Numbered from the stretch's first letter, positions 44,927-53,922 are shown. The stretch: 64,000 bases of DNA from Bryobacterales bacterium (GCA_947446025.1 CANFEY010000004.1:62001-126000), one strand, 5' to 3'. Notes: a model not told the origin generated them from the sequence alone. Numbers and translations are program-made.

Positions 44927-46674
44927 AAGTGGCCGCTGTCATTCCGCACTGGAATCGCGCGGCGTTGCTAGCGGCGCTGCTTAATAATCTGCGGTTGCAG
45001 ACGCGGCTGTTTGACGAAGTGATCGTGGTGGACAACGGGTCGGCGGACGGGTCGGCGGATTTGGCGGAGCGGGCTGGGGCGCGGGTAATCCGGTTGGACC
45101 GGAATTTTGGGTTCGCGGTGGCGGTGAACCGGGGTGTGGCGGCGACGGATGCGGATTGGGTGGCGATTCTCAACAATGATGTGACGCTGGATGCGGGGTG
45201 GCTGGAGCGGCTGCTGGCGGCGGGGACGAATGCCGCGGATGTGCGGGCGGCGGCGTTGGGGGCTCTTGAGCAGAGGCGCGAGGAATTCCTGGGGGAGTAT
45301 ACGCGGCGGTTCGGGAACGTGCTTAATGCCGACTGCGCGGCGGAATTGTTTCCGGAGTACGCGACATCGCTGGAAAGCCGCGCTCGATTCCGGGTTGCGG
45401 TACACCCGGCGGCGCAGTGGATTCGGGATGAGTTGTTTGATGGAGCGTTGGCGGATTCGAAGATTGGTGAGGTTATCTTCACCGCTGGCGGCAACGGGGC
45501 CGGAAAGACCAGTGGCGCTCCCCAAGGTGACGTTATCTACGACAGTACTCTGAATAACGCCGAGCACGCGGAGCGATGCATTCAACGGTGCCTGTTGGCG
45601 GGCAAGAGCATCGTCGTGGCCTACACGTACCGTCCGATCCGAGAAGCATTTCTAGGAGTCTTGCGGCGTGCCGTTTCCGAGGGGCGGACGGTTGCGATCG
45701 ACACCGTCATCAAGACCCACACGGAGTCGGCGAAGACAAGCGCGGTGTTGTCCGAGCGCTTTCGTGATGAACCAAGGGTTTCGTTTCGCTTTCTGGACAA
45801 CAGTGCCGGGAGGCCGCGTCTGGGCGATGTTGCGCTGACGGCCAAAGAGAATTACGCTAGTAGTCGAGATGACCTTTACGGTATCCTCGAATCCGAGCGC
45901 CACAGAATCCCTGGGCATATCTACGGTGCCAGCTCGGGATCCAAAGCTCGAAGCGCGAGCGGACGATATCGCGCAGCAGATTCTGGACAATCTCACCAAG
46001 CTGGCGCAGGCCAAGCGCGATCAGGCCGGTCAGAAGTAGTTTCCTTCGCTACGGGCAAGATACTCTCCGCCCGCGATGCCTCCCTTCTTGATGGTGCCTG
46101 GGATGCGATATCCCGGGGGGCGTGCGCGCTGCGCATTGGCCAGGGTGCGCCGGACGGGCCCGAATGGAATGAACTCCGCACGATCCGCATGGCGTCACTG
46201 ACGGCTTGCCTGGTGCGCCGGTCGGCGTGGATGCCGCTGGATGAGCGGTTTGGATCCTACCTGGAAGATGTGGATCTTTGTCTGCGGTTCGCGAAGGTTG
46301 GCCTGGAAGGCGTCTACGAACCCACTGCCGTTGCCTACCACCAGGGAAGTTCGACATGGGGGCGGTGGAATCCTGACACAGTGCTGTTACTTTCGCGTAA
46401 CCAGGTTTTGGTGGCAGCGAAACACTTCCGGGGCCAGCCGAGGTGGCCCATCCTGGCCGGACAATTGCTTTGGGGGTTAGTGGCCCTGCGTCACGGCGGG
46501 GGCTGGGCTTGGCTGAAGGGCAAGCTCGCCGGGCTGCGGCTGGCCGGAACCATTGAAAATGACACTCACGACGCGCAGGGCTTCGCCACTTTTCTCCGGC
46601 AGAGCGAAGGCGAAATCGCAGAACGGCAGCGCGGACTCTATTGGAGGCTCTACTTTTGGCTGGCCTCGCGATAG
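44923..46674 (+). CDS. GT2 glycosyltransferase interrupted by a zeta-toxin-like P-loop gene
   Basis: A 583-codon open frame. Residues 1-100 are the N-terminal half of a GT2 (KVAAVIPHWNRAALLAALL, VIVVDNGSADGS, ILNNDVTLDAGWLERLLAA). From about 45230 to 46039 the sequence is a zeta-toxin-like kinase with Walker A GGNGAGKT (residues 189-196), TYRPIREAFLGVL and AIDTVIKTHTESAKTSAVL. After that the GT2 resumes (SFATGKILSARDASLLDG, RRSAWMPLDERFGSYLEDVD). The insertion sits exactly where the nucleotide-sugar half meets the acceptor half, so glycosyltransferase activity is doubtful. Start ATG 44923 overlaps the previous stop. Confidence 0.8.
   Translation: MKVAAVIPHWNRAALLAALLNNLRLQTRLFDEVIVVDNGSADGSADLAERAGARVIRLDRNFGFAVAVNRGVAATDADWVAILNNDVTLDAGWLERLLAAGTNAADVRAAALGALEQRREEFLGEYTRRFGNVLNADCAAELFPEYATSLESRARFRVAVHPAAQWIRDELFDGALADSKIGEVIFTAGGNGAGKTSGAPQGDVIYDSTLNNAEHAERCIQRCLLAGKSIVVAYTYRPIREAFLGVLRRAVSEGRTVAIDTVIKTHTESAKTSAVLSERFRDEPRVSFRFLDNSAGRPRLGDVALTAKENYASSRDDLYGILESERHRIPGHIYGASSGSKARSASGRYRAADSGQSHQAGAGQARSGRSEVVSFATGKILSARDASLLDGAWDAISRGACALRIGQGAPDGPEWNELRTIRMASLTACLVRRSAWMPLDERFGSYLEDVDLCLRFAKVGLEGVYEPTAVAYHQGSSTWGRWNPDTVLLLSRNQVLVAAKHFRGQPRWPILAGQLLWGLVALRHGGGWAWLKGKLAGLRLAGTIENDTHDAQGFATFLRQSEGEIAERQRGLYWRLYFWLASR
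45230..46039 (+). pseudogene. Zeta-toxin-like kinase gene inserted in a glycosyltransferase gene, frameshifted
   Basis: The segment reads QRREEFLGEYTRRFGNVLNA, HPAAQWIRDELFDGALA, FTAGGNGAGKTSG and on to RIPGHIYG in one frame. The expected C-terminus, DPKLEARADDIAQQILDNL then TKLAQAKRDQAGQK, and TAG (46037-46039) are in the +1 frame, so there is an indel near 45922. The family phosphorylates UDP-N-acetyl sugars or nucleotides; many members of this GGNGAGK type have no known antitoxin. The left border is approximate. No transposase or inverted repeats are seen at either edge. Confidence 0.7.
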
Positions 46675-47582
46675 TGGTGGTGACGTACAACTCGGAGGAT
46701 GTGGTGGAGGCGTGTCTGGCTGCGCTCGCTGCGTATGAAGTGGTGGTGGTGGACAACGCATCCACGGACCGCACGGTGGAGCGGGCGCTGGGGGGGCGGG
46801 TGATCGCCAACGCCAGCAACCGGGGTTTTGCCGCTGCAGTGAATCAGGGTTTCCAGGCTACCTCTTCGGATTTGGTGCTGATCATGAACCCGGACGTGCG
46901 GGTGAGTTCCAGCTTGGAACCGTTGGCGAGGGTTTGCCGGGAATTTGGCGTGGCCGGGGGACGATTGACGGATGCCGCGGGAAACACCCAGGAAGGCTTC
47001 ACCATCCGCCGTTTTCCCACCTGCGGGGTGCTGGCGTTGGAACTGCTGGGGTTGAATCGGGTGTGGCCGGGTAATCCGTGGAACCGGGAATACCGTTATC
47101 TTGACAGGGATCTTTCCAAAGGGGGTCCAGCGGACCAACCGGCAGGAGCGTTTCTGATGGTGCGCCGGGACGTGTGGATAACCTTGGGCGGCATGGACGA
47201 GAGCTTCTGGCCGGTATGGTTTGAAGACGTGGATTTCTGCCGCCGGGCGGTGGAGGCGGGTTTTTCGGTGCAGTATGTCCCGGAGACGGCGGCGTTTCAT
47301 TCCGGGGGCCACTCGATCAAAAAAATCGATGGGGCAAGCAGGCAACTATATTGGTATGATAGCCTTCTAAGGTATGCGGGGAAGCATTTCCGGCCGGGGG
47401 AGTACCGCATTTTGTGCCTTGCTGGGGCTTTCGGAGTGTCGCTGAGGACAGTGGCGGCGATGATCCAAGAGCGTAGCCTTCGCCCGGTGGAGAACTGTTT
47501 GAGAATCCTGAAGTTTGTGGGAAGGCGTCTGGTTTCGCGTCCGCCGTCAGGACTTGCGCAACGGCCAGGAAGCGAATACTAG
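46656..47582 (+). CDS. GT2 glycosyltransferase, rhamnosyltransferase-like
   Basis: A 308-residue GT2 (IVVVTYNSEDVVEACLAALA, VVVDNASTDRTVE, LIMNPDVRVS, WFEDVDFCRRAVEAGF). Start is TTG 46656, with GGAGG 8 bases upstream; a TTG at 46641 would contain that GGAGG. It overlaps the end of the interrupted glycosyltransferase by 19 bases. The C-terminal third has one probable membrane-associated helix. Confidence 0.85.
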   Translation: MAGLAIVVVTYNSEDVVEACLAALAAYEVVVVDNASTDRTVERALGGRVIANASNRGFAAAVNQGFQATSSDLVLIMNPDVRVSSSLEPLARVCREFGVAGGRLTDAAGNTQEGFTIRRFPTCGVLALELLGLNRVWPGNPWNREYRYLDRDLSKGGPADQPAGAFLMVRRDVWITLGGMDESFWPVWFEDVDFCRRAVEAGFSVQYVPETAAFHSGGHSIKKIDGASRQLYWYDSLLRYAGKHFRPGEYRILCLAGAFGVSLRTVAAMIQERSLRPVENCLRILKFVGRRLVSRPPSGLAQRPGSEY

Positions 47583-47589
47583 CGTAAAC

Positions 47590-48639
47590 ATGCCCGTCAA
47601 GGACTCGGTTTCTGTCACACTCGTCACCTATAACAGCGGACGCTTCATCAAGCGCTGCCTGGAATCGGTGTTGGAGCAGAAGTACGCCAACATGGAAGTT
47701 GTCGTCATTGACAACGCGTCCACCGATGGAACGGTTGACTTGCTGGAGCCATTCGCGGACCGGTGCCGGATTTATTACAACGACAGTAATCTGGGTTTCG
47801 CGGCTGCGCAGAATCAGGCCATCGAATTGGCCAAGGGTGAGTGGATTCTCACTCTGAACCCGGACGTTCTCTTGCAGACTAACTTTATCCAGGCACTGGT
47901 CGACGCCGCGCGTGTGGATGCGAAAGTTGGCACGGTGTGCGGCAAGTTGCTGAGCATCCGGGCGTCGTTTGATCTGCCGGAGAAGCAACTGGTGGATTCC
48001 ACGGGCATTTTCTTCACGCCGATGCTGCGGCATTTGGATCGGGGTAGCCAGGAAGTGGACAACGGGCATTACCTGAGTACCGAATACGTTTTCGGGGCCA
48101 CCGCGGCCGCCGCGCTGTACCGCCGGACCATGATCGAAGACATCGCCATCATGGGCGAATTTTTTGATCCCGACTTTTTTGTGTATCGGGAAGATGCCGA
48201 CGTGGCATGGCGCGCGCAGCTGATGGGCTGGCGCTGCTTGTACACGCCGCAGGCCCGGGGTTATCACGTGCGTGCCGTGCTGCCCGGCAACCGCCGCGCC
48301 CTGCCGCCGGAGATCAATATGCACTCCGTCAAGAACCGTTTCTTGATGCGCATGAAAAACATTACCTGGGATCTGTACCGGCGCAACTGGTTTTCCATCA
48401 CCAGCCGGGACTTGGTGGTGGTGGGTGCCTGTTTGGTCCGCGAGTGGTCATCGCTCAAGGCGTTTTGGTACCTGGCCAGCAACTGGCGCCGGGTGCTGGA
48501 AAAGCGCCGCGAGATTATGAAGCGCCGCCGCGTTTCCGAGGCCTATATTTCGGGTTGGTTCCGTTACCAACCCGTCAGCCATCCCGCACCTAAGCCGTCC
48601 GCGCGGTCTGCCGCCAGGGCCCGCTCGGCGCGCGGCTAA
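47590..48639 (+). CDS. GT2 glycosyltransferase
   Basis: A 349-residue GT2 of the rhamnosyltransferase group: VTLVTYNSGRFIKRCLESVL, VVIDNASTDGTVDLL, LTLNPDVLLQTNFI and FVYREDADVAWRAQLMGW. ATG 47590 lies 8 bases after the previous stop. The C-terminus is a basic, Ala/Arg-rich tail (SARSAARARSARG) likely disordered. Confidence 0.87.
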   Translation: MPVKDSVSVTLVTYNSGRFIKRCLESVLEQKYANMEVVVIDNASTDGTVDLLEPFADRCRIYYNDSNLGFAAAQNQAIELAKGEWILTLNPDVLLQTNFIQALVDAARVDAKVGTVCGKLLSIRASFDLPEKQLVDSTGIFFTPMLRHLDRGSQEVDNGHYLSTEYVFGATAAAALYRRTMIEDIAIMGEFFDPDFFVYREDADVAWRAQLMGWRCLYTPQARGYHVRAVLPGNRRALPPEINMHSVKNRFLMRMKNITWDLYRRNWFSITSRDLVVVGACLVREWSSLKAFWYLASNWRRVLEKRREIMKRRRVSEAYISGWFRYQPVSHPAPKPSARSAARARSARG

Positions 48640-48643
48640 CGTT

Positions 48644-49726
48644 GTGAGAATCGCCATCGTTGGAACTCGCGGAATTCCTGCGCGCTACGGTGGCTTCGAA
48701 ACCTTCGCCGAAGAACTCTCCACAAGGCTCGCCGCCCGCGGTCATACCCTTACCGTATACGGTCGCTCGCGGCACAGCGAACCCACCTATCGCGGCGTGC
48801 GGCTGGTGTACCTTCCCACGATTCAGAACAAATATCTCGACACGATCGCGCACACTTGCGTTTCGACGTTCCACGTTTTGTTCCAGCGCTATGACGTGGT
48901 GCTGTACTGTAACGCTGCCAATGCGATCTTTACCTGGATGCCGCGCCTGCTTGGCATTCCGACGGCGCTCAATGTGGATGGGTTGGAGCGAAATCGCAAG
49001 AAGTGGAATGCGTTGGCGAAGGCCTGGTATCAGATGTCGGAATGGCTTGCCACGTGGATGCCGAATGGGATCGTTACGGACGCTGTGGCGATTGAGGCGT
49101 ATTATCGGGAGCGGTATAAACGCGCGTCCACGATGATTGCGTATGGGGCGGAGCTGGGGCCGGTGGCGACGGCGGAGGTTTTGCCCAAACTTGGTCTGGA
49201 GCGGCTCAAGTATTTTCTCTACGTCAGCCGCATGGAGCCAGAGAACAACGGGCTATTGGTGCGCGAGGCGTTTGAGAGAGTGGCGGGCGATGTGAAGCTC
49301 GCGCTGATTGGGGATGCTCCGTACGCGGCTGAGTATATCGCGCGGGTGCGGGATACGCGGGACGCGCGGGTGGTCATGCCGGGGGCGATTTATGGGGCGG
49401 GGTATCACGAGCTGGGGTCGCATTGTTTCGCTTACATCCATGCCACGGAGGTGGGCGGGACGCATCCCGCCTTGATTGAGGCGATGGGGCGCGGGGCGTT
49501 GACGTTGTATTTGGATACGACGGAGAATCGCGAGGTTGCGGGAGGGGCGGGGTTGGCGTTCACGCATGAGAATTTGGCTGAAGTAATGCGGGGGGTGTTG
49601 GAGATGCCGCAGGGGGAGCGCGACGCGTGGCGTGCGAAGGCGATAGCTCGGGTACGGGAGCGGTATAGTTGGGACGCGGTTACGGATGCGTATGAAGGGT
49701 TGTTGGGGAGTCTGACGGCTTCCTGA
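48644..49726 (+). CDS. GT4 glycosyltransferase with DUF1972 N-terminal domain
   Basis: A 360-residue protein with GTRGIPARYGGFETFAEELS, the DUF1972 hallmark of rhamnosyl/galactosyl transferases, and a GT4 C-terminal domain (YVSRMEPENNGLLVREAFE, EVGGTHPALIEAMGRG). Start GTG 48644 is 4 bases after the previous stop. The last residues (SLTAS) and the stop lie in the left arm of a REP-like palindrome. It is the last glycosyltransferase of the cluster. Confidence 0.88.
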   Translation: MRIAIVGTRGIPARYGGFETFAEELSTRLAARGHTLTVYGRSRHSEPTYRGVRLVYLPTIQNKYLDTIAHTCVSTFHVLFQRYDVVLYCNAANAIFTWMPRLLGIPTALNVDGLERNRKKWNALAKAWYQMSEWLATWMPNGIVTDAVAIEAYYRERYKRASTMIAYGAELGPVATAEVLPKLGLERLKYFLYVSRMEPENNGLLVREAFERVAGDVKLALIGDAPYAAEYIARVRDTRDARVVMPGAIYGAGYHELGSHCFAYIHATEVGGTHPALIEAMGRGALTLYLDTTENREVAGGAGLAFTHENLAEVMRGVLEMPQGERDAWRAKAIARVRERYSWDAVTDAYEGLLGSLTAS

Positions 49727-49792
49727 CGGCCCGCCCTTCAGTGCTGAGCGCGTTATTAGTACTAAACGGCGACCGTCAGGAAGCCGTCAGAC
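49710..49792. repeat. REP-like palindrome (family A), variant copy
   Basis: Perfect 20-base arms (49710-49729 and 49773-49792) with a 43-base loop. The loop holds AACGGCGACCGT as in the other copies, but the arm has CCGTCAGGAAGCCGTCAGAC. It overlaps the end of the last glycosyltransferase gene and probably ends the transcript. Confidence 0.75.
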
Positions 49793-49832
49793 GCTCCCCC
49801 ACCCACCAAGGCGTTACCATGGGATCGTCCCC

Positions 49833-50930
49833 ATGAGAAGTTGGTTAGAAGTCTCCCTGGGCCGCATCCGCGGCAACTACCGCGCGGTCCGCGACCACGT
49901 CAACGATAGCGCGGATCATCCCATTGACGTTATGCCCGTGGTGAAGGCTGACGCCTACGGGCACGGTGCGTTTGAGGTTGCGCGCGTGCTGGAAGATGAA
50001 GGCGCGCGTTGGCTGGCTGTATCGAATGTGGAAGAGGGCGTGTTTCTGCGCCGGGCGGGTATCCATGGCCGCGTGCTGGTGATGGCGGACTTTCTGCCCG
50101 AGAGCCGCGCGGCGCTCGAGGAGTTCGGCCTCACCCCGGTGGTGCATTCGCTGGAGGACGTGAAGCAGGTGGAGGTTCCGTACCACTTGAAGATCGACAG
50201 CGGGATGGGGCGCTTGGGTACGCGCGCCGAGGCCGAAGCCATCGTTGCAGCCGTCGCGGCCAATCCATCATCGCTTGAGGGCGTCATGACGCACTTTGCG
50301 TCTTCGGCGAACTTCGACAGCCGCCAGACCGAGGAACAGATTGAGCACTTCGAGGGTGTGCTGGCGGCGTTGCGGGCTGCCGGGCTCGCGCCACGCTACG
50401 TTCACGCCTCGAGCACGAACTCCATCGCCTACCAACGCCGTAACGCCTGGGGAAATCTGGTGCGCCCGGGACACGCCATCTACGGCTACGTATCGTCGGC
50501 GAAGGGAGCCCCGCGTGCGCAATTGGAAGTGCGGCCGGCGTTGAGTTGGAAGGCGACGGTGCTTGCCATAAACAGTGTGCCCGCTGGAGCACGCATCGGT
50601 TACGGCGGAATCCACACGGCCGAACGGCCCATGCGCACCGCTGTTCTCGCCGCCGGTTATGCCGACGGCATCCCTCACCGCTTGGGCAATCGCGGCCAGG
50701 TCATCGTTAACGGCAAGTTCGCACCGATCATCGGTGCCGTGTCGATGGATCTCACCACGATCGACGCGACGGACTGTCCGGAGCTGAAGATCGGCGACGC
50801 GGTGCTGCTGCTAGGCGAGCAAGGCGGCGTTTCCATCAATGCGCAGCAGATGGCGCGCATGGCGGGGACGATTTCGTATAGCGTGTTGTGCGGCATCAAC
50901 TCTCGGGTGAAGCGCGTTTACGTGGAGTAG
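49833..50930 (+). CDS. alr: Alanine racemase
   Basis: A 365-residue PLP enzyme making D-alanine for peptidoglycan. PLP-binding Lys38 in MPVVKADAYGHG; the second catalytic base Tyr257 in RIGYGGIHTAERP; HASSTNSIAYQ and GAVSMDLTTIDAT are further signatures. No ribosome binding site is seen before the ATG; TACCAT 12 bases upstream could be a -10. Its 3' end overlaps the convergent small gene by 35 bases. Confidence 0.95.
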   Translation: MRSWLEVSLGRIRGNYRAVRDHVNDSADHPIDVMPVVKADAYGHGAFEVARVLEDEGARWLAVSNVEEGVFLRRAGIHGRVLVMADFLPESRAALEEFGLTPVVHSLEDVKQVEVPYHLKIDSGMGRLGTRAEAEAIVAAVAANPSSLEGVMTHFASSANFDSRQTEEQIEHFEGVLAALRAAGLAPRYVHASSTNSIAYQRRNAWGNLVRPGHAIYGYVSSAKGAPRAQLEVRPALSWKATVLAINSVPAGARIGYGGIHTAERPMRTAVLAAGYADGIPHRLGNRGQVIVNGKFAPIIGAVSMDLTTIDATDCPELKIGDAVLLLGEQGGVSINAQQMARMAGTISYSVLCGINSRVKRVYVE

Positions 50931-51252
50931 GCCTTTGCTTCGCGCGCGAGAGTTGTCGCTTGCCGCGCTGGATATTCGCGGCGGCGACCTGTTGTGCACT
51001 CTTCTCGGGTCCACCGAGTTCGCCGTGCACGCAAGGCAGGCGGTGAAAATAGAGCCCCATCTCCGTAAAGCTCGTGAACAGTGCTGAGCGTCCGTCGAAG
51101 CCCCGTCCGCAATCATCATCGTTGGCAACTTTGAGAATCAACTTAGCGAGGTACTGCAGGCTCGTCTTGTCGCCCTCAATTAGAACGGATGGAAGATAGC
51201 TTCGGTGCGTCGGATGAAGCATCACGACGCTCAGCTTTGTAGGTTTCTTCAC
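50896..51252 (-). CDS. Small hypothetical protein, possibly Imm32-like
   Basis: A 118-residue protein starting at GTG 51250-51252 in a GTGA overlap with the MmcQ/YjbR gene. The first 80 residues (LSVVMLHPTHRSYLPSVLIE, GDKTSLQYLAKLILKVAN) resemble small immunity-type proteins; the last 35 are basic and low-complexity where the frame overlaps alr. Function uncertain. Confidence 0.5.
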   Translation of the reverse strand: MKKPTKLSVVMLHPTHRSYLPSVLIEGDKTSLQYLAKLILKVANDDDCGRGFDGRSALFTSFTEMGLYFHRLPCVHGELGGPEKSAQQVAAANIQRGKRQLSRAKQRPTPRKRASPES

Positions 51253-51602
51253 TTTCGGCTCCTTCCTATAGCGGCCCGTAGTGTAACAATCCTGTAGCTC
51301 TCTCCCACCAACTCCCTCACCTCAGCCCAATCCACCTTGCCCACGTCGAGCCGCAGGGCGACCCAGCCGCGCGGGCCGATGTAGGCGGGGAGGTAGAAGC
51401 GCTCTGGCTGCGCGCGCACTAATGCTTGGTTGTCGCCGGGGTTCGCCTTGCACGCCACCGCTACAATGCCGTCGCCGTGGTGATTGTCGAGGAAGTAGGC
51501 GAAGACTGTCTTGCGTGCGCGGAAGGTGGCGTGAGAGCCCTTTCGTTCACACTCCGCGCCGGGCAGTGCGAGACAGAGCTTGGTGAGGCGGTCGAGCAGC
51601 AT
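51249..51602 (-). CDS. MmcQ/YjbR-family protein
   Basis: A 117-residue protein of the MmcQ/YjbR (CyaY-like fold) family, with KGSHATFRARKTVFAYFLDN, LPAYIGPRGWVALRLD and VDWAEVRELVGESYR. Members are thought to bind nucleic acid, with little functional proof. It is coupled to the small downstream gene by GTGA. Confidence 0.85.
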   Translation of the reverse strand: MLLDRLTKLCLALPGAECERKGSHATFRARKTVFAYFLDNHHGDGIVAVACKANPGDNQALVRAQPERFYLPAYIGPRGWVALRLDVGKVDWAEVRELVGESYRIVTLRAAIGRSRK

Positions 51603-51627
51603 GTGATTTCACCCTAGCAAATACCCA

Positions 51628-51656
51628 TTGACAACATCGCGCCCCGGGAGCACAAT
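51628..51656 (+). promoter_or_regulatory. Candidate promoter
   Basis: TTGACA (51628-51633), 17-base spacer, CACAAT (51651-51656). It lies in a 304-base gap (51603-51906) that otherwise holds only a 32-codon frame. Confidence 0.35.
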
Positions 51657-51722
51657 GAACTCGCGATACAAAGTGATGCACGGGCCAGCGATGTGCTGGC
51701 AAAACTTCCGCAGGAGGTGACA

Positions 51723-51821
51723 ATGGAGCCTGACTCAGAACGGGCGGCGCCAGTCAAGGGTTCTATCGAAGGATCGGGAACTCACCTCACCGGATCGCAC
51801 TATGCTTTGGCTGTGCTGTAG
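51723..51821 (+). CDS. Possible 32-residue small protein
   Basis: ATG 51723 is preceded at 5 bases by a perfect AGGAGG (51712-51717), with a plausible promoter further upstream. The product MEPDSERAAPVKGSIEG... ends at TAG 51821 and has no recognisable feature. The same frame is open upstream to about 51630, so it may instead be a gene remnant. Confidence 0.3.
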   Translation: MEPDSERAAPVKGSIEGSGTHLTGSHYALAVL

Positions 51822-51906
51822 GGTTTCATGCCCCATGATGGCGTGGGTGTATGCTCGTACCGGAACGCGTTGGCTGCTGCCGCCCTTTATTCGATAACAT
51901 AGAAGT

Positions 51907-52344
51907 ATGACGCCGACCGGCACCACCGATAGAAAATCCGCAACCGTACTTGTCAACGATGAACCCGCTCGCGATGTCTTCCGCAAGCAGCACCTGGTAC
52001 GTATCGTAGAAAACGCCAACGAAGGCTCCGGTTTGAAGGAGCAGCCCAACGGAACATACGGCTTCACCTATTCACCCACAGCCGCGGCTCCGATCTTTGC
52101 CAACCGCAAAGTGATGAACTTCGAGATTCACAAGGCTTCCAGCGGGAGCAAGTTCATTCTTGGGTACGTAACGGCTGCGGAATTCGCGGACATCAGCAAG
52201 AAGGCGCACACGGATTTGCAGTTATATCCTGATGCCTACCAAGAGTCGACCCAGCTGGTGTGCCTGGCGCTAGACGACGTGCATCCGAGGGCGCAGAACT
52301 CGGGGCAGCCGGGGAGTCCTGCGCCGCTGCGGTACGAGCCTTAG
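51907..52344 (+). CDS. Hypothetical protein
   Basis: A 145-residue soluble protein starting at ATG 51907. The middle (FANRKVMNFEIHKASSGSKFILGYVTAAEF) looks like a compact alpha/beta domain; no family is recognised, no signal peptide. Weak TAACAT-like -10 just upstream. The 3' end overlaps the convergent TIGR03435 pseudogene by 4 bases. Confidence 0.6.
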   Translation: MTPTGTTDRKSATVLVNDEPARDVFRKQHLVRIVENANEGSGLKEQPNGTYGFTYSPTAAAPIFANRKVMNFEIHKASSGSKFILGYVTAAEFADISKKAHTDLQLYPDAYQESTQLVCLALDDVHPRAQNSGQPGSPAPLRYEP

Positions 52345-53212
52345 TTTTCGGTCGGCGTATGGTTGATCGAATCGACGATTAGGACGTCGAGGGGAACCTT
52401 CTTGGACTCTAATCTCAGGCCCACTTTGGCGAGAGCTTCGTGAAGTGAATCGCCGGAGGCGACGTCCAGCAGCTTCATCGCTTGCGGAGGTAACGTGACC
52501 CCAGCGGCTACTGCGCTACGAATCATCAGGGCCTGAAAGTCTTCCGGAGTTAGTTCCAGTGCCAGGTCGTAGGTGGCCGTCAGTCCCGTTTGATCTACTA
52601 CCGGCTTTTCCACGAATCGGGCAAGTGTATCCGCCAAGACCTGCATCCCGAATTTCCTTCCCTCGATCCGGTTGCCTCCCACGCTGAGAGAGGATCCTCG
52701 TCCTAGGCTGATAACGGTGCCGGCGGCGCTGCCCGTACCGCCCACCGTGACGCCACGGGCGTCCACTGGGTCCAGCGGGTCTTCGATTGCCTTGATGCCA
52801 GTCTTCAATTGAAAACGAGGGCATAGACCGGGAATTCCTTTTGAACGCGATGCGACTTGATCGCAAAGCGCTCCACCAATAGAGCATCCAACATCTTCAT
52901 CAAGTTGTCGTTCTCGAGGGCGACGCCTTCGGGGATCTTCGCATTCATGTCGAAGCGGTCCGAGGTGATCCAATCCGGGCCTTCGACCTGGTAGATGCGC
53001 ATCTTATTCGCCGCAGCCAGCAAATCACGCACGGTCATAGAACTGGCGTTGAATTGCGAGCCATCAACGTGTACACCGAAGTTGATGCGTTGCCCAGCCC
53101 CAGCGATGATGGCCTCAACGGGCTTGATGGTCGCTACATCAAACTGGATCGGCGCTTGCGCCCACACCACTGCTCCAAACACCACGAATCCGGCAATTGT
53201 TCTTGTCATCAT
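52341..53212 (-). pseudogene. TIGR03435-family protein with one frameshift
   Basis: Two frames together make one protein. The N-terminal part (53212-52805; signal peptide TRTIAGFVVFGAVVWAQA, then FDVATIKPVEA and LDALLVERFAIKSHR) stops just after FPVYALVFN. The C-terminal part (within 52973-52341; LKTGIKAIEDPLDPVDARG, VVDQTGLTATYDLALELTP, VDSINHTPTEN) continues in another frame from about 52808. A single-base indel in the TTTTCAATTGAAG stretch explains it. The start is ATG 53212 or 53209. Restored, it would be about 290 residues. Confidence 0.75.
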
Positions 53213-53312
53213 GTCGTTCGATACGACCTCCGGATTCAGTTTGGTCGAGCAAACGCAAAAACGGGTCCGCCAATCGGCGAACCCGCTTTTCTTACCGGTA
53301 AATGCCGAATCG

Positions 53313-53900
53313 TTACTGGGGACGTTTAAACCGTCCCACCAGAACGGCCTTGCCAAGGACGTGGCCTTCCATGGCCTTCATCACAGCGGGGCGGTCAGCG
53401 TTGGCGTCGAGCGGGAGCTTCGCGTCGAGAGCGAACAACTCAAAGGTGTAGTGGTGATACGGATTCTGTGCGCCGTTGCCCGGGCCCATGTAGGCATTGT
53501 TGTTGCCGCGGTTCTTGATTTGGATAGAGCCGTCGGGCAGGTTACCTGCAGGTACGCCGCCGGGCAGGGACGTGGCCGTGCCGGGGATGTTGAAGATCAT
53601 CCAATGGAGCACGTCTTCGGTGCCTTTGTTAATGGAGGGATCGGGATCGTGCAGCATGAGGGTGAAGGCTTGTGTGCCGGCGGGGACCTGGATCCAATTC
53701 AGGATGGGTGAGGGCGCGGTGGGTCCGGCGGCCTGCGTGAATTTGTCGGGGATGATGCCGCCGTCCTGGAAGTCGGGTGAGGAGAGTCCCATGCCGGGAA
53801 CGGGAGCTGCCTTGGGCGCTCCGCCTTTTCCTTTGTCTTGGGTGAATGCGACGCCGGCGGCCAGCGTGAGAGCGAGTGCGGTGGTGATGAGTGTTCTCAT
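53313..53900 (-). CDS. Exported PEBP/YbhB-family protein
   Basis: A 195-residue protein with signal peptide (MRTLITTALALTLAAGVAF), a Gly/Pro-rich linker, then a phosphatidylethanolamine-binding-like domain: MLHDPDPSINKGTEDVLHWM, NIPGTATSLPGG and YHHYTFELFALD correspond to the DPD and HW anion-pocket motifs. Ligand unknown. Divergent from mnmG across 37 bases. Confidence 0.88.
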   Translation of the reverse strand: MRTLITTALALTLAAGVAFTQDKGKGGAPKAAPVPGMGLSSPDFQDGGIIPDKFTQAAGPTAPSPILNWIQVPAGTQAFTLMLHDPDPSINKGTEDVLHWMIFNIPGTATSLPGGVPAGNLPDGSIQIKNRGNNNAYMGPGNGAQNPYHHYTFELFALDAKLPLDANADRPAVMKAMEGHVLGKAVLVGRFKRPQ

Positions 53901-53922
53901 GCGTTATAGCATACCAACTCGC

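Noticed and set aside
45230-46039. Zeta-like insert as part of a mobile element
   Set aside because: No transposase, integrase, inverted terminal repeats or clear target duplication at the borders, so only a gene insertion is claimed.
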